The notes beneath the pieces were generated by a model. The model was not told where the DNA came from. It ran no database searches and saw only the letters and a list, made by a program, of their open reading frames with translations. Positions 26,806-35,770 of a stretch of 64,000 bases of DNA are shown in pieces. Source of the DNA: an uncultured Oxalobacteraceae bacterium (GTDB lineage: Bacteria; Pseudomonadota; Gammaproteobacteria; Burkholderiales; Burkholderiaceae); the NCBI GenBank assembly GCA_946479255.1, contig CAMLFK010000001.1, forward strand, positions 1 through 64,000, given 5' to 3'. Numbering within the stretch: the stretch's first letter is position 1; the number at the start of each line of letters is the position of its first letter. A program made the position numbers and the translations under genes.

Positions 26806-29211
26806 CTACTCCTTGGTGGTGGCTGATTGATCGCTACGCTTGGGCAGGTGCAGCACGAAGCGCCCCGACCGCTGGTGTTCCACTGTCCATACCGCTGTCG
26901 CACCGCCCTGCCCCGTGTCGAGCACCACGGCATGCACGGCATGCATTCCGGGTGGCAGGCGGTTCAGCTCGAGCGTGCGTCCACGGCCGATTTCGGCCCC
27001 GCGGCTGTTGTACCAGCGCACGTCCGGACGCACCGGCCCGTTGCTCATCACCAGCCGCAGCAAGGGCGGCAGCGGCACACTGCCGCCGGCGCCCGCCGCC
27101 ACGCCGGCCAGGCTCAAGCCGATATTGGCGCCCGGCGCTTGATCGGGCACGCCGAGGCGGCCCTCCCATACGCTCTCGCCGGTCGCGATGCCGCCACTGG
27201 CCAGCACCCGGACCGCCACTTCGCGCTGGCGCCTGAACAGCGTCTTGGGGACCTGCATCGACATGGCGCGCGTGCGTGGCCCGGCCCCGCGCCAAGTGCC
27301 GCGCGCATCGCGCCACTGCACCAGGTACCACAAGGCTTCGCCATCGTCGGCCTGCCAGCGCACGGTAAGCTCCTTCCGGGATGGATCGTCGGCCCCGTCG
27401 ACCTCCACCGCGACCTTGGGCGGCGCGCCGATCTCGCGCCGGAACACCACCTTGCCGTCGCAGTCGAAGATCACCAGCGATGCCGCGCACCGGTCGAAGG
27501 ACAACGCCTGGCGGATGCGCAGCGGCCAGGTGCCGTGCCCGCAGCCGCAGGACGAGCCGTGCGCCGACGCATACAGGCAGGCGTGCTTGAGCATGCGGCC
27601 ACGCTCATCCTGCAGTTCGATGGTGAACTCGGTGCGCAGCATGCCGCGCGGCTGCGGGAAGGCGGCGAAATGAAAGGCCGGGCGCAGCTCGATCGAGTGG
27701 TCGCGCTCGATGCGCAAGTTGAGGAACAGCTGCTGCTGCTTGATCTTGATCCAATCGCCGCGGTCCTCCGGCCGTCCCTCGGGACCACCGGCTGCGGCGC
27801 CGAACTCCTCCGGCAGGCGGCTCATCAGCGCCTTGTAGTTATATGGACTGATCCACTTGTTACCCGAATAGCCCATGATGTCGTGCGCGATGGCCGGGTC
27901 TTTGACCGAGAGGTTGAAGCTGTCGAAGCCGAATTCGCCGATGCTGTCGGAATCGTAGCCGCTGTAGCGCGGATAATTGTCGTCGGTGTTGGCCGGCTGA
28001 TTGCAGCGCGTGACGTTGTCGCACGGCGCGTGCTGGCGGCCCAGTGCGTGGCCCAGTTCATGCGCCGCCGTGCCGCCGGCGTTGACCCGGCCGACCGCCG
28101 CGCCGCCACCGCCGCAGCCGCCCACCGAGCCGGTATTCAAGCCGGTGTTGAACAAGCCTAGCACGATGTCTTCCGAGTCGCCGCGCATGTCGCGCACGGC
28201 GTCGAGCAGCTCATCGAGCTTATCGCAGCCTTCGCTGATGTCGGACTCGACTTCCTCGTCGTAGTCCATGGTCAGGAAGCTGGTGATGCTCACCTGCGGG
28301 ATCGGGAACAGGCGCTCGGTCAGCTGCAGCGTGCTGACGAAGTCGGCCTGGGTGGGTGCGGCCAGCTGGGCCGGGGTGGCGCCATCCACCACGTCCGGCC
28401 CGGTGTAGTTGATGGCGACCGCGATCACCGGCAGCGCGGGCATGGTTTCGAAGGTAAGCGTGCGAATGAACGCGGCCGAGAACTGGGTATTGTCGGCCGC
28501 GTCGATGGCGCGCGCACTGATGGCCACCACGCCGCGCGAGAGATCTTCGGGAATCAGGAAGTTGAGCGTATGGCCGCGCTGACCGCGTTCGATCTGCACG
28601 TCGCGGCGCGGCACGATGGTCTCGATCGGACTGATCGCGGTGGTGGTGCCGGCCGCCGTGGTCACATCGAGCATGCCGGTCAGGCGGGCGATCGGCGCCA
28701 GGCCCGAGCTGGCGTCGTAGTCGATGTAGAGGCGCACCACGGTTGGCTTGTCGGCCACCAGGCGGATCGAGTTATCCGGGAATACGTTGACGCTGTCGAG
28801 GTGATCGTCGCTGCGGAAGTGCTGGATGACCTGGGTGATCTCGCCATCGACGATGATGAGGTCGCCGCGCGGATCGCCCGGAAACGGCGGGCTGACGCCA
28901 GCCAGGTCGGCCAGTACCACGTACTGGATGTTGCCGCTGTAATCGTCGTCCCACTCGCCCGACCAGTCGCGCAGGCCGAAGCTGCCATTGACGATCAACA
29001 CGGTGTCGTCATCGGGATCGATCCGGCTCGACAGCTCCACGGTGAGCCGGCCGAGATGATGGTCCTCCTGATTCTCGAAGGTGGCCGAGTAGCCCGACAT
29101 GCCCGCCGTCGCTCGCAAGATACTGCGCGGAAACGCAATGCGCGCTTCGGCTGGCTGCGGCCCTGAACTGGATGTCTTCGGAAAATTAAAAGACTGCTGA
29201 CGTATTTCCAT
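26806..29211 (-). CDS. Metzincin-type zinc metalloprotease with N-terminal FGLRDWSG domain
   Basis: An 801-residue protein. Residues about 1-105 carry the domain shared with the small downstream gene (HHLGRLTVELSSRIDP, FGLRDWSGEWDDDYSG). A beta-rich segment follows. The catalytic core has the full metzincin zinc motif HELGHALGRQH (His384, Glu385, His388, His394) and a Met-turn (DIMGYSG). The C-terminal 270 residues are beta-rich with a Cys cluster (SSCGCGH). The start at 29211 is supported by AAGGAG. No classical signal peptide is visible, so export would need a type I, VI or other route, or the enzyme is cytosolic. Substrate unknown. Confidence 0.8.
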   Translation of the reverse strand: MEIRQQSFNFPKTSSSGPQPAEARIAFPRSILRATAGMSGYSATFENQEDHHLGRLTVELSSRIDPDDDTVLIVNGSFGLRDWSGEWDDDYSGNIQYVVLADLAGVSPPFPGDPRGDLIIVDGEITQVIQHFRSDDHLDSVNVFPDNSIRLVADKPTVVRLYIDYDASSGLAPIARLTGMLDVTTAAGTTTAISPIETIVPRRDVQIERGQRGHTLNFLIPEDLSRGVVAISARAIDAADNTQFSAAFIRTLTFETMPALPVIAVAINYTGPDVVDGATPAQLAAPTQADFVSTLQLTERLFPIPQVSITSFLTMDYDEEVESDISEGCDKLDELLDAVRDMRGDSEDIVLGLFNTGLNTGSVGGCGGGGAAVGRVNAGGTAAHELGHALGRQHAPCDNVTRCNQPANTDDNYPRYSGYDSDSIGEFGFDSFNLSVKDPAIAHDIMGYSGNKWISPYNYKALMSRLPEEFGAAAGGPEGRPEDRGDWIKIKQQQLFLNLRIERDHSIELRPAFHFAAFPQPRGMLRTEFTIELQDERGRMLKHACLYASAHGSSCGCGHGTWPLRIRQALSFDRCAASLVIFDCDGKVVFRREIGAPPKVAVEVDGADDPSRKELTVRWQADDGEALWYLVQWRDARGTWRGAGPRTRAMSMQVPKTLFRRQREVAVRVLASGGIATGESVWEGRLGVPDQAPGANIGLSLAGVAAGAGGSVPLPPLLRLVMSNGPVRPDVRWYNSRGAEIGRGRTLELNRLPPGMHAVHAVVLDTGQGGATAVWTVEHQRSGRFVLHLPKRSDQSATTKE

Positions 29212-29375
29212 CGCTGCAAGCTCCTTATATCCCGGCACCGCGGAAGCGGACCGATCCAATCCAGACTAGCAGCGCGCATGAGGCTGGATCTGGCGTGGCG
29301 CAATCCCATACCGAACCAGATCGCTTTACTTGCGTCTAAATTTCATGCGGAACATTTTGATGAATGGAGGACACA

Positions 29376-29615
29376 ATGAAGGAACAAGACCCATCACGCC
29401 GCGACATGCAGCCGCCGCTTCCGACTCACCCGCCGGCGCCGCCCGAGAGCGATGCCGACAAGGTGGCCGGCAAGCCGAAGCCGCTCAACGACAACGACAC
29501 CAGCCTGCACAGCATGGGATTGCCGCCAGGGCAGCCGATGGATGGTGCCGGCGGGCCGGGGCTGGGCCAAGCGTCCGGCGAGGGCAACACCGCTGGCAAA
29601 CGCGCGGATCACTAA
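29376..29615 (+). CDS. Small Pro/Gly-rich hydrophilic protein
   Basis: A 79-residue protein, MKEQDPSRRDMQPPLPTHPP at its start, rich in Pro, Gly and Asp, with no Cys or hydrophobic segment, so probably disordered. The start at 29376 has a perfect GGAGG seven bases upstream, which argues for real expression. No family recognised. It is divergent from the metalloprotease operon. Confidence 0.6.
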   Translation: MKEQDPSRRDMQPPLPTHPPAPPESDADKVAGKPKPLNDNDTSLHSMGLPPGQPMDGAGGPGLGQASGEGNTAGKRADH

Positions 29616-29719
29616 GGCAAAAAATTTCGTCAGGAAACGAGCGGGCTGTCGTATAGTTATTGCGAGTAAACACCGCAGTGACCTTGATTGCCGATAGTCC
29701 CTCTACCTGGAGATTTGCC

Positions 29720-30031
29720 ATGAAACAACTGTTAACCGCCCTCGCCGCCATGACCATTGCCGGCGCCGCCTTTGCCGCAGGCCCGGATGCCCCGGCCGCC
29801 GGCGCAAAAACCGCGCAGCAGAACAAGATGGTTACCTGCAACGCCGAAGCGGAGGGCAAGAAAGGCGACGAGCGCAAGGCCTTCATGAAGACCTGCCTGA
29901 GCGCCAAGCCCGAGCCGAAAGCCACTGCCCAGCAGACCAAGATGAAGACCTGCAACGCGGAAGCTGCAGGCAAGAAAGGCGACGAACGCAAGGCATTCAT
30001 GAAGACCTGCCTGAGCGCAGCGAAAACCTGA
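29720..30031 (+). CDS. PsiF-repeat periplasmic protein
   Basis: A 103-residue exported protein: signal peptide about 1-19 (ending AAFA), then two copies of a PsiF repeat, QQNKMVTCNAEAEGKKGDER and QQTKMKTCNAEAAGKKGDER, each closing with KAFMKTCLSA. Each repeat has two Cys in a C-x(n)-C pattern, compatible with a disulphide. PsiF was named as a phosphate-starvation-inducible protein in E. coli; its molecular function is unknown. Positions 29656-29666 (CTGTCGTATAG) resemble half a Pho box but this is weak. The chosen ATG gives the signal peptide. Confidence 0.85.
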   Translation: MKQLLTALAAMTIAGAAFAAGPDAPAAGAKTAQQNKMVTCNAEAEGKKGDERKAFMKTCLSAKPEPKATAQQTKMKTCNAEAAGKKGDERKAFMKTCLSAAKT

Positions 30032-30067
30032 TCTCTGATTCAATTTCTATAACCGGAACAGACCCAA

Positions 30068-30122
30068 CTTCTAAAACCGGGACAGACCCGGGACAGACCC
30101 GGGACAGACCCGGTTTTAGAAG
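30068..30122. repeat. Palindromic repeat with three GGGACAGACCC units (copy 3)
   Basis: A 55-bp element with perfect 13-bp arms (CTTCTAAAACCGG at 30068-30080, complement at 30110-30122) and three tandem loop units. A degenerate extra unit (AACCGGAACAGACCC) precedes it at 30051-30065. It lies between the convergent psiF-like and TonB-receptor genes and carries the same loop motif as 4532-4627. Confidence 0.75.
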
Positions 30123-30144
30123 CAATGATTCGGTGGCAATGAAC

Positions 30145-32514
30145 TTATCGCCCTGGTCCGCCGTCGCCACCACCAGCACCGCCGCCTCCAGCACCCCGGC
30201 GCATCACCCCCGGGCCACTCTGCGCACCAGGCCGGCGCGCGCCGGGCATCACGCCGTCCAGCCCGCCGAAGCGGTACGACAATCCCAGGAACACCACGCG
30301 CCCATCCGGCCGGCGCGTCGAGTATTCGCGCACGATGTCGCTTTCCACCACGCTGTCGAACTTCGACGAGTCGAACAGGTCGCGCACGTTGAAGACCAGG
30401 CTCAGGCGCGGCGTCACCGTGCGCCGCCAGGTGAAGTTGGCCACCGTGTTGGCCAGCCGGTAGCCGCGTCCCGAGAAGGCCTTGCCCTGCCGGTTAAGCT
30501 GCATTTGCAGCTGGTCGGTCGGCGTGAGCGTGTAGTTCACGCGCGCGCGCAGGCTCAGTGCGGTGAGCGAGCGGATGTATTGCCTGCCGGTGAGGTCGAG
30601 CGTGGTCTGCTCGGTGTAGCCGTAGTTGCCGCCGGCGCTGACCTGAAGGGTCGGAATCACGCGTCCGCTGAGATTGAATTCCAGACCGCCGGAACGGTTC
30701 GAGCCGGCATTGTCGCGCGTGGTCAGCAGCACCGTCTCGCTGATGAAGTAGCGCTTCTCCGTGATCAGGTCGGAATCGCGCCGCATGTAGCCGCGCAAGG
30801 TGGCGTCGAGCTTGCCGATGTTGGTTTCGTAGCCGACCTCGAAGGAGTCGCTCTTGGACGGGCGCAGATTGATATTGCCCGATGAGACGTTGAACTCGTC
30901 GCGGTAAATCACGTAGGGATTGAGGTCGTTGACGTTGGGCCGGCGGATGCGGTTGGCATAGTTGAAGCGCAGGGTCGAATCCGGCGACAGCTTGTACGTG
31001 GCGAAGGCGCTGGGAATGTAGCTCATATAGCTGCTCGAGCCTTGTACATTGCCGGTGATCTGATTGATGTCGATGTCGGTGTACTCGGCGCGCACGCCGG
31101 CCTGCACGTTCCACGCTTCGCTCAGGCGGCGCTGCCAGGAGCCGTACACTGCGAGCTTGATTTCGGTGACTTCGAATTCGTTGGTGCGCGAAGGAACCGG
31201 GATTTCAACGCCCGTGGCAGTGTCGATGTCGACATAACGGGTGTCAAAACTGCCTTCGGTTTCGGCTGCCTTGAAGCCGAGCTTGAGCACGCTGGTTTGG
31301 GTCGGCAGCTCATAGTCGCCGGTGAAGTCGACGATGCGGCTGCCGGTGGCGCTGCTCTGGCGGCTCATCCGGTCGAGCGCATTGCGTGGCCGCACCGCGT
31401 AGGTATTGCCGTAATTGGACTGGCGCGTGCTGTCGTTGGCGCTGACCCGGAAATCGAGCTTGAAGTTTTCGCCGGCCGCGTCGCCCTTATGGTCGAACAG
31501 CAGGTTCCAGGTGTAGGCGGTGTTTTCGTTGCGGTCCCTGGAGGTGCGCAGGTAGTCGCTGCCCAGGACCTCGTTCAGCTCGTAGTTGAGGTAGCGGTTC
31601 GCGCCCTCGCCGTTTGACTTGGAATTGCGGTAGCTCCAGCCGGCCGCGAGCCGGTCTTTGGCGCCGAAGTTATAGCCAAGCGTGGCATTGAGCGCGGCCG
31701 AGTCGTTCTCGCCTTGCGAACTGCCGCTGTTGGCGCTGCGGGTGGTCTCGCCGGTGGCGGGATTGATGCGGCTGCGCTGCGATGAAAAGGTGCTGCCCGA
31801 CTTTTCATGGAATATGTTGGCACCGCCCTGGAAGCTGAGCAGGCCGGTGTTGTAGCTGCCGTTGAGCGCGCTGTTATAGCGTCCCTGGCTGCCGGCGTTG
31901 CCATTGGCAAAGGCCGTGCCACCGGGCCGGCGCACCCGCCGCATCACCAGGTTGAGGATCGGACCGCCGCCGCCTTCGTTGCCGAACTGGGCGCCTGGAT
32001 TGTTGATGACCTCGATCGACTCGATGTCGTCCGACGGCATCGCATTGAGCGCCTGGCCGCGGTTTTCGCCTTGCAGCATGGCCGAGGGCTTGCCGTCGAC
32101 CAGGATCTGCACATTGGTGTTGCCACGCAAGCTGACCGTGCCGTCCGCGTCCACCGCGACCGAAGGCACATTGTTGAGCGCGTCCGCGGCCGAACTGGTG
32201 GACGATCCGACGTCGGCCTTGACGTCGTAGACCTGGCGGTCGATGCGGCTGGTGGGGCGTTCCGCCGCCACCGTCACCGATGTCATGCCGGCTTCCGGTT
32301 CGGCCGGCACCCGCACCACCTGCTTGGGCGGCTCTTCCTTGGGTTTGACCGGTGCCGGATCGGCGGCCTGGCCATGCACTGCCGGAGCACCCAATGAAAA
32401 GCATCCCGCAATGATCAGCGCAAGCGGACGGCGGCGCAGGCGGGCCTGGGTGGGTGCGGACATGCTCATCATATGTATAAGGGGGATGGAAATCGGCTTC
32501 AATCGCGGCAACAT
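30145..32514 (-). CDS. TonB-dependent outer-membrane receptor
   Basis: A 789-residue receptor. After a signal segment (hydrophobic core LALIIAGCFSLGAPAV) comes a Pro-rich linker, a plug domain (about 75-220, with VSLRGNTNVQILVDGKPSAM and IESIEVINNPGAQFGNEGGG), and a beta-barrel of the outer-membrane-beta-barrel (OMP_b-brl_3) type. A low-complexity Gly/Arg tail (about 765-789) follows the last strand, unusual for a barrel that should end in an aromatic residue. The start is uncertain: 32514, 32469 and 32463 are all possible and none has a strong Shine-Dalgarno. It imports a TonB-dependent ligand; without neighbouring siderophore or sugar genes the ligand is open. Confidence 0.88.
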   Translation of the reverse strand: MLPRLKPISIPLIHMMSMSAPTQARLRRRPLALIIAGCFSLGAPAVHGQAADPAPVKPKEEPPKQVVRVPAEPEAGMTSVTVAAERPTSRIDRQVYDVKADVGSSTSSAADALNNVPSVAVDADGTVSLRGNTNVQILVDGKPSAMLQGENRGQALNAMPSDDIESIEVINNPGAQFGNEGGGGPILNLVMRRVRRPGGTAFANGNAGSQGRYNSALNGSYNTGLLSFQGGANIFHEKSGSTFSSQRSRINPATGETTRSANSGSSQGENDSAALNATLGYNFGAKDRLAAGWSYRNSKSNGEGANRYLNYELNEVLGSDYLRTSRDRNENTAYTWNLLFDHKGDAAGENFKLDFRVSANDSTRQSNYGNTYAVRPRNALDRMSRQSSATGSRIVDFTGDYELPTQTSVLKLGFKAAETEGSFDTRYVDIDTATGVEIPVPSRTNEFEVTEIKLAVYGSWQRRLSEAWNVQAGVRAEYTDIDINQITGNVQGSSSYMSYIPSAFATYKLSPDSTLRFNYANRIRRPNVNDLNPYVIYRDEFNVSSGNINLRPSKSDSFEVGYETNIGKLDATLRGYMRRDSDLITEKRYFISETVLLTTRDNAGSNRSGGLEFNLSGRVIPTLQVSAGGNYGYTEQTTLDLTGRQYIRSLTALSLRARVNYTLTPTDQLQMQLNRQGKAFSGRGYRLANTVANFTWRRTVTPRLSLVFNVRDLFDSSKFDSVVESDIVREYSTRRPDGRVVFLGLSYRFGGLDGVMPGARRPGAQSGPGVMRRGAGGGGAGGGDGGPGR

Positions 32515-32658
32515 GATGATACCGGGGGTGATTAAGTAAATGTTTTGCCAACACCATACTTTCCCAAATAATCAGGGCTTCGACCACATGCATGCCGATG
32601 TATGTACGGATCAAATGCCGGCGCCTATTTCGCCATCGCAGCCCCTGCAAATCTCCGA

Positions 32659-32764
32659 TGCACCGAAATGACACCCCGTTTTGGTGCACTCCTTGCCTGT
32701 CACGGCCCTGAATTGCCAAACAAGCTCAACAAAATCAAATACTTATAAAAACGCACCAAAATGG
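32659..32764 (+). promoter_or_regulatory. NtrC-like half-sites upstream of amt
   Basis: TGCACCGAAA (32659-32668) and TTTTGGTGCA (32679-32688) form a dyad, and GCACCAAAATGG (32753-32764) is a third copy. The NtrC consensus is close to TGCACC-N5-GGTGCA. They lie 75-105 bp and immediately upstream of the sigma-54 promoter, as enhancer sites do. Confidence 0.5.
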
Positions 32765-32778
32765 AATGGAAATTGCTT
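32762..32778 (+). promoter_or_regulatory. Sigma-54 promoter of amt
   Basis: TGGAATGGAAATTGCTT has the invariant GG-N10-GC spacing (GG 32763-32764, GC 32775-32776) and the TTGCT -12 box. Transcription would start near 32788, which rules out the upstream ATG at 32761 and supports the start at 32827. Confidence 0.6.
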
Positions 32779-32826
32779 GAAGATAAGGAGAATCACCTTT
32801 TATTGCACCATTATTGGGAGTTGTAC

Positions 32827-34029
32827 ATGAACGGAAGTAACAGCGCCGCAGATGCATTGTTCATTTTGCTAGGCGGCATCATGATTCTGGCAATGCATGC
32901 CGGATTCGCCTTTTTGGAATTGGGCACCGTACGTAAAAAGAACCAGGTCAACGCCCTGGTGAAAATCCTGGCCGACTTCGGCATTTCGACGATTGCCTAC
33001 TTTTTCGTCGGCTATAGCGTCGCCTACGGCGTCAGCTTCTTCTCCGGTGCCGAGGTGCTGGCCGCCAAGAACGGCTATGACCTGGTCAAGTTTTTCTTCC
33101 TGCTGACCTTTGCCGCGGCCATTCCCGCCATCATCTCGGGCGGCATCGCCGAGCGCGCACGCTTCTACCCGCAACTCGTGGCCACCGCCATCCTGGTCGG
33201 CCTGGTCTACCCTTTCTTCGAAGGCATCGCCTGGAACCAGCGTTTCGGCATCCAGGCCTGGATCGAGGCGAGCTTCGGCGCGCCCTTCCATGACTTCGCC
33301 GGCTCGGTGGTGGTCCATGCGCTGGGCGGCTGGGTCGCCCTGCCGGCCGTGCTGCTGCTGGGCGCGCGCCGCGGCCGCTATAACAAGAACGGCGGCATCT
33401 CGGCCCACCCGCCCTCGTCGATTCCCTTCCTGGCGCTGGGCGCGTGGATCCTGACCGTCGGATGGTTCGGCTTTAACGTCATGAGCGCGCAAACGCTCGA
33501 CAAGATGAACGGCCTGGTGGCGGTCAACTCGCTGATGGCCATGGTCGGCGGCACCCTGGTGGCGCTGGCACTCGGCAAGAACGACCCGGGCTTCGTCTAT
33601 AACGGCCCATTGGCCGGGCTGGTGGCGGTCTGCGCGGGCTCCGACCTGATGCACCCGCTTGGTGCTCTGGTCACCGGCGGCATCGCCGGCGCGATTTTCG
33701 TGTGGATGTTCACCCTGACGCAAAACCGCTGGAAGATCGACGACGTGCTGGGCGTGTGGCCGCTGCACGGCCTGTGCGGCGCCTGGGGCGGACTGGCGGC
33801 CGGCATCTTCGGCCTCAAGGAATTGGGCGGCCTGGGCGGCGTGACCTTCTCGGCGCAGCTGGCCGGCACCGTGCTTGGCGTGCTGATCGCCGTCGTCGGC
33901 GGCTACCTGATCTATGGCGCGCTCAAGCTGACCGTCGGCCTGCGGCTGGATGCGGAACAGGAATTCAACGGCGCCGATTTGTCGATTCATAACATCACGT
34001 CGACCCCGGAACGCGAGTCGAACTGGTAG
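32827..34029 (+). CDS. amt: Ammonium transporter (Amt/MEP family)
   Basis: A 400-residue polytopic protein with about 11 TM segments. The pore His region appears as DFAGSVVVHALGGWVALPAV and the second as VWPLHGLCGAWGGL. It conducts ammonium/ammonia across the inner membrane for nitrogen assimilation. The start at 32827 is selected by GGGAG seven bases upstream and by the sigma-54 promoter. It lacks the signal peptide of E. coli AmtB and no glnK gene is beside it. The promoter architecture indicates induction by NtrC during nitrogen limitation. Confidence 0.93.
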   Translation: MNGSNSAADALFILLGGIMILAMHAGFAFLELGTVRKKNQVNALVKILADFGISTIAYFFVGYSVAYGVSFFSGAEVLAAKNGYDLVKFFFLLTFAAAIPAIISGGIAERARFYPQLVATAILVGLVYPFFEGIAWNQRFGIQAWIEASFGAPFHDFAGSVVVHALGGWVALPAVLLLGARRGRYNKNGGISAHPPSSIPFLALGAWILTVGWFGFNVMSAQTLDKMNGLVAVNSLMAMVGGTLVALALGKNDPGFVYNGPLAGLVAVCAGSDLMHPLGALVTGGIAGAIFVWMFTLTQNRWKIDDVLGVWPLHGLCGAWGGLAAGIFGLKELGGLGGVTFSAQLAGTVLGVLIAVVGGYLIYGALKLTVGLRLDAEQEFNGADLSIHNITSTPERESNW

Positions 34030-34086
34030 CCGACCTGGCGATCGAACCCGTAAAAGCCAGGTGCATTGTCTCTTACTTGATAAAGA

Positions 34087-34106
34087 ACGGGCCTGCGGGC
34101 CCGTTC
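34087..34106. terminator. Hairpin between amt and the GntR gene
   Basis: AACGGGCC-TGC-GGGCCCGTT forms a strong GC-rich stem about 60 bp after the amt stop. It has no T tract on the + strand; on the - strand it is followed by TTCTTTATC. Probably an amt terminator or attenuating structure. Confidence 0.5.
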
Positions 34107-34192
34107 GCCTTGCAACTATAGCCATAGTTAACTAAAATCTTCCGATCCCCGTCTGTTTCCACTCTGCACTTACCCTGGATCGAAATCACCCG

Positions 34193-34891
34193 ATGAAAAA
34201 ACCTGCCGCTCCGCAAGCAGCGAATACGCCAGAGCCGCGCCTGTACCGTGTGGTCGCCAGCCGAATCCAGGACCTGATCCGCGATGAAAACATCCAGCCC
34301 GGCGAGCGCCTGCCCGCCGAGCGCGAACTGGCCGCCAAGCTCAGCGTATCCCGCGCCTCGCTGCGCGAAGCGCTGATCGTGCTCGAACTGTCCGGCATCG
34401 TCGAGGTGCGCGGCGGCTCCGGCGTGTATGTCAGCGAGCAGGCCCAGGTCCAGCCGGAAGTGCCCGAAGTCGGCCCAGGCCCCTTCGAAGTGCTGGCCGC
34501 GCGCCGCGTGATCGAGTCGGAAATCGCCGCGATCGCCGCCAAGAACGCGACCGATTCGGCCATCGATGCGATCCTGAACGCCGTGCAGGAAATGGAGCGC
34601 GACCACGAAGACCGCGCCAGCAACGAGCTGGCCGACCGCAACTTCCACCTGGCGATTGCCCGCGCCACCGGTAACACCGCCCTGGTCGGCGTGACCGAAT
34701 ACCTGTGGAACCAGCGCGGCAGCCTGTGGCAAAAGATGAAGCAGCACTTCGCGACCGAAGACCTGCGCAAGACCACGCTGCTGGACCACCGCAAAGTGCT
34801 GGAGGCGATCGCCGCCCACGACGTCAGCGGTGCGCGCCAGGCCATGCGCGCCCACCTGGAGCGTGTAACCCGCACTTTCTCGCGCGGCTAA
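34193..34891 (+). CDS. GntR/FadR-family regulator, likely pectin regulon repressor
   Basis: A 232-residue FadR-subfamily protein: winged helix (residues about 15-85, GERLPAERELAAKLSVSRASLREALIVLE in outline) and an all-helical FCD effector domain with the metal-binding His/Asp positions in NFHLAIARATGN and ACLDHR-like LLDHRKVLEAI. It sits directly before the pectin genes. Palindromic TGGTCAGACCA-type sites in their promoters match what FadR-type uronate regulators (ExuR/UxuR, ATTGGTATACCAAT) bind. A galacturonate- or oligogalacturonide-derived inducer is therefore likely. Family firm, regulon inferred. Confidence 0.9.
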   Translation: MKKPAAPQAANTPEPRLYRVVASRIQDLIRDENIQPGERLPAERELAAKLSVSRASLREALIVLELSGIVEVRGGSGVYVSEQAQVQPEVPEVGPGPFEVLAARRVIESEIAAIAAKNATDSAIDAILNAVQEMERDHEDRASNELADRNFHLAIARATGNTALVGVTEYLWNQRGSLWQKMKQHFATEDLRKTTLLDHRKVLEAIAAHDVSGARQAMRAHLERVTRTFSRG

Positions 34892-34921
34892 GTCCACCAA
34901 ACAATCAAGTTCGCAAAATAT

Positions 34922-34963
34922 TGGCCGGTCCACATTGCGGGATTGGTCAGACCACTTTAGAAT
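34922..34963 (+). promoter_or_regulatory. Promoter and double operator of the CE12/PL1-CE8 operon
   Basis: -35 TTGCGG (34935-34940), a 17-bp spacer, -10 TAGAAT (34958-34963). The spacer holds the palindrome TGGTCAGACCA (34944-34954), and a related TGGCCGGTCCA lies at 34922-34932, just upstream of the -35 box. A protein on these sites would block polymerase, as expected for a GntR-type repressor. Confidence 0.65.
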
Positions 34964-34993
34964 GATTCGCAAGCCAACTCTGCGAGCCATTCC

Positions 34994-35770
34994 ATGTCCT
35001 TTCGCCTTCTTCCTCTTGTATTGACCAGCACCTTGCTGGCCTTCACCTCCGCACACGCCGCCGACAAGCCGGTGCGCGTGATCCTGGTCGGCGATTCGAC
35101 CATGGCCAGCAATTCCGGCTACGGCGACGCCTTGTGCGCGCGCTTCGTCGCGCAAGTCAAATGCATCAACCTGGCGCGCGGCGGACGCAGCACCAGTAGC
35201 TTCCGTGTTGAAAAGCGCTGGGACGAAGTGCAGGAACTGCTGCGCGATTCCTCAGGCTACAGCGTCAGCTACGTGCTGGTGCAGTTCGGGCATAACGACC
35301 AGCCGGGCAAGGCGCCCCGCTCCACCGACCTGGTGACCCAGTTCCCCGCCAACATGGCGCGCTATGCCAGCGAAGTGAAGGAACTGGGCGGCGTGCCGGT
35401 GCTGGTCACCCCGCTGACCCGGCGCAGCTTCAAGGGCGACTATCTCAAGGACGACCTGGCGCCATGGGCCGCAGCCACCCGCCGCGTGGCTGCCGAGAAC
35501 AAGCTCGCCGTGATCGACCTGAACACCATCTCGGCCGAGGCGGTCCAGAAGATGGGCAGCTTTGACGCCGACACGCTGGCGCAGGAGCCGCCGCCGGCCA
35601 AGCCGGTCGAATCCGCGTCCTCCGCCGCGGCCGAGCCGCAAGGCGCACCGAAGAGCAAATTCGACCGCACCCACGTAGGCCCGAAAGGCGCCGAGCTGTT
35701 TTCCGGCATGGTGGCCCTTGAACTCAAACGCCTGTTCCCGTCGCTGTCGAAGTGGATGAAGCGCTCATGA
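34994..35770 (+). CDS. Rhamnogalacturonan acetylesterase-like SGNH hydrolase (CE12)
   Basis: A 258-residue exported esterase with signal peptide ending SAHAA. SGNH blocks: GDSTMAS with nucleophile Ser35, GGRSTSSF, GHND, and the C-terminal Asp/His pair in FDRTHVG. The DSTMA and RTHVGPKGAELF context is of the CE12 rhamnogalacturonan/pectin acetylesterase type. It would remove acetyl groups from pectin so that the lyase and methylesterase encoded next can act. An insertion rich in Pro/Ala/Ser (about 195-222) precedes the catalytic His. Its stop overlaps the next start (ATGA), so the two are coupled. Confidence 0.87.
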   Translation: MSFRLLPLVLTSTLLAFTSAHAADKPVRVILVGDSTMASNSGYGDALCARFVAQVKCINLARGGRSTSSFRVEKRWDEVQELLRDSSGYSVSYVLVQFGHNDQPGKAPRSTDLVTQFPANMARYASEVKELGGVPVLVTPLTRRSFKGDYLKDDLAPWAAATRRVAAENKLAVIDLNTISAEAVQKMGSFDADTLAQEPPPAKPVESASSAAAEPQGAPKSKFDRTHVGPKGAELFSGMVALELKRLFPSLSKWMKRS

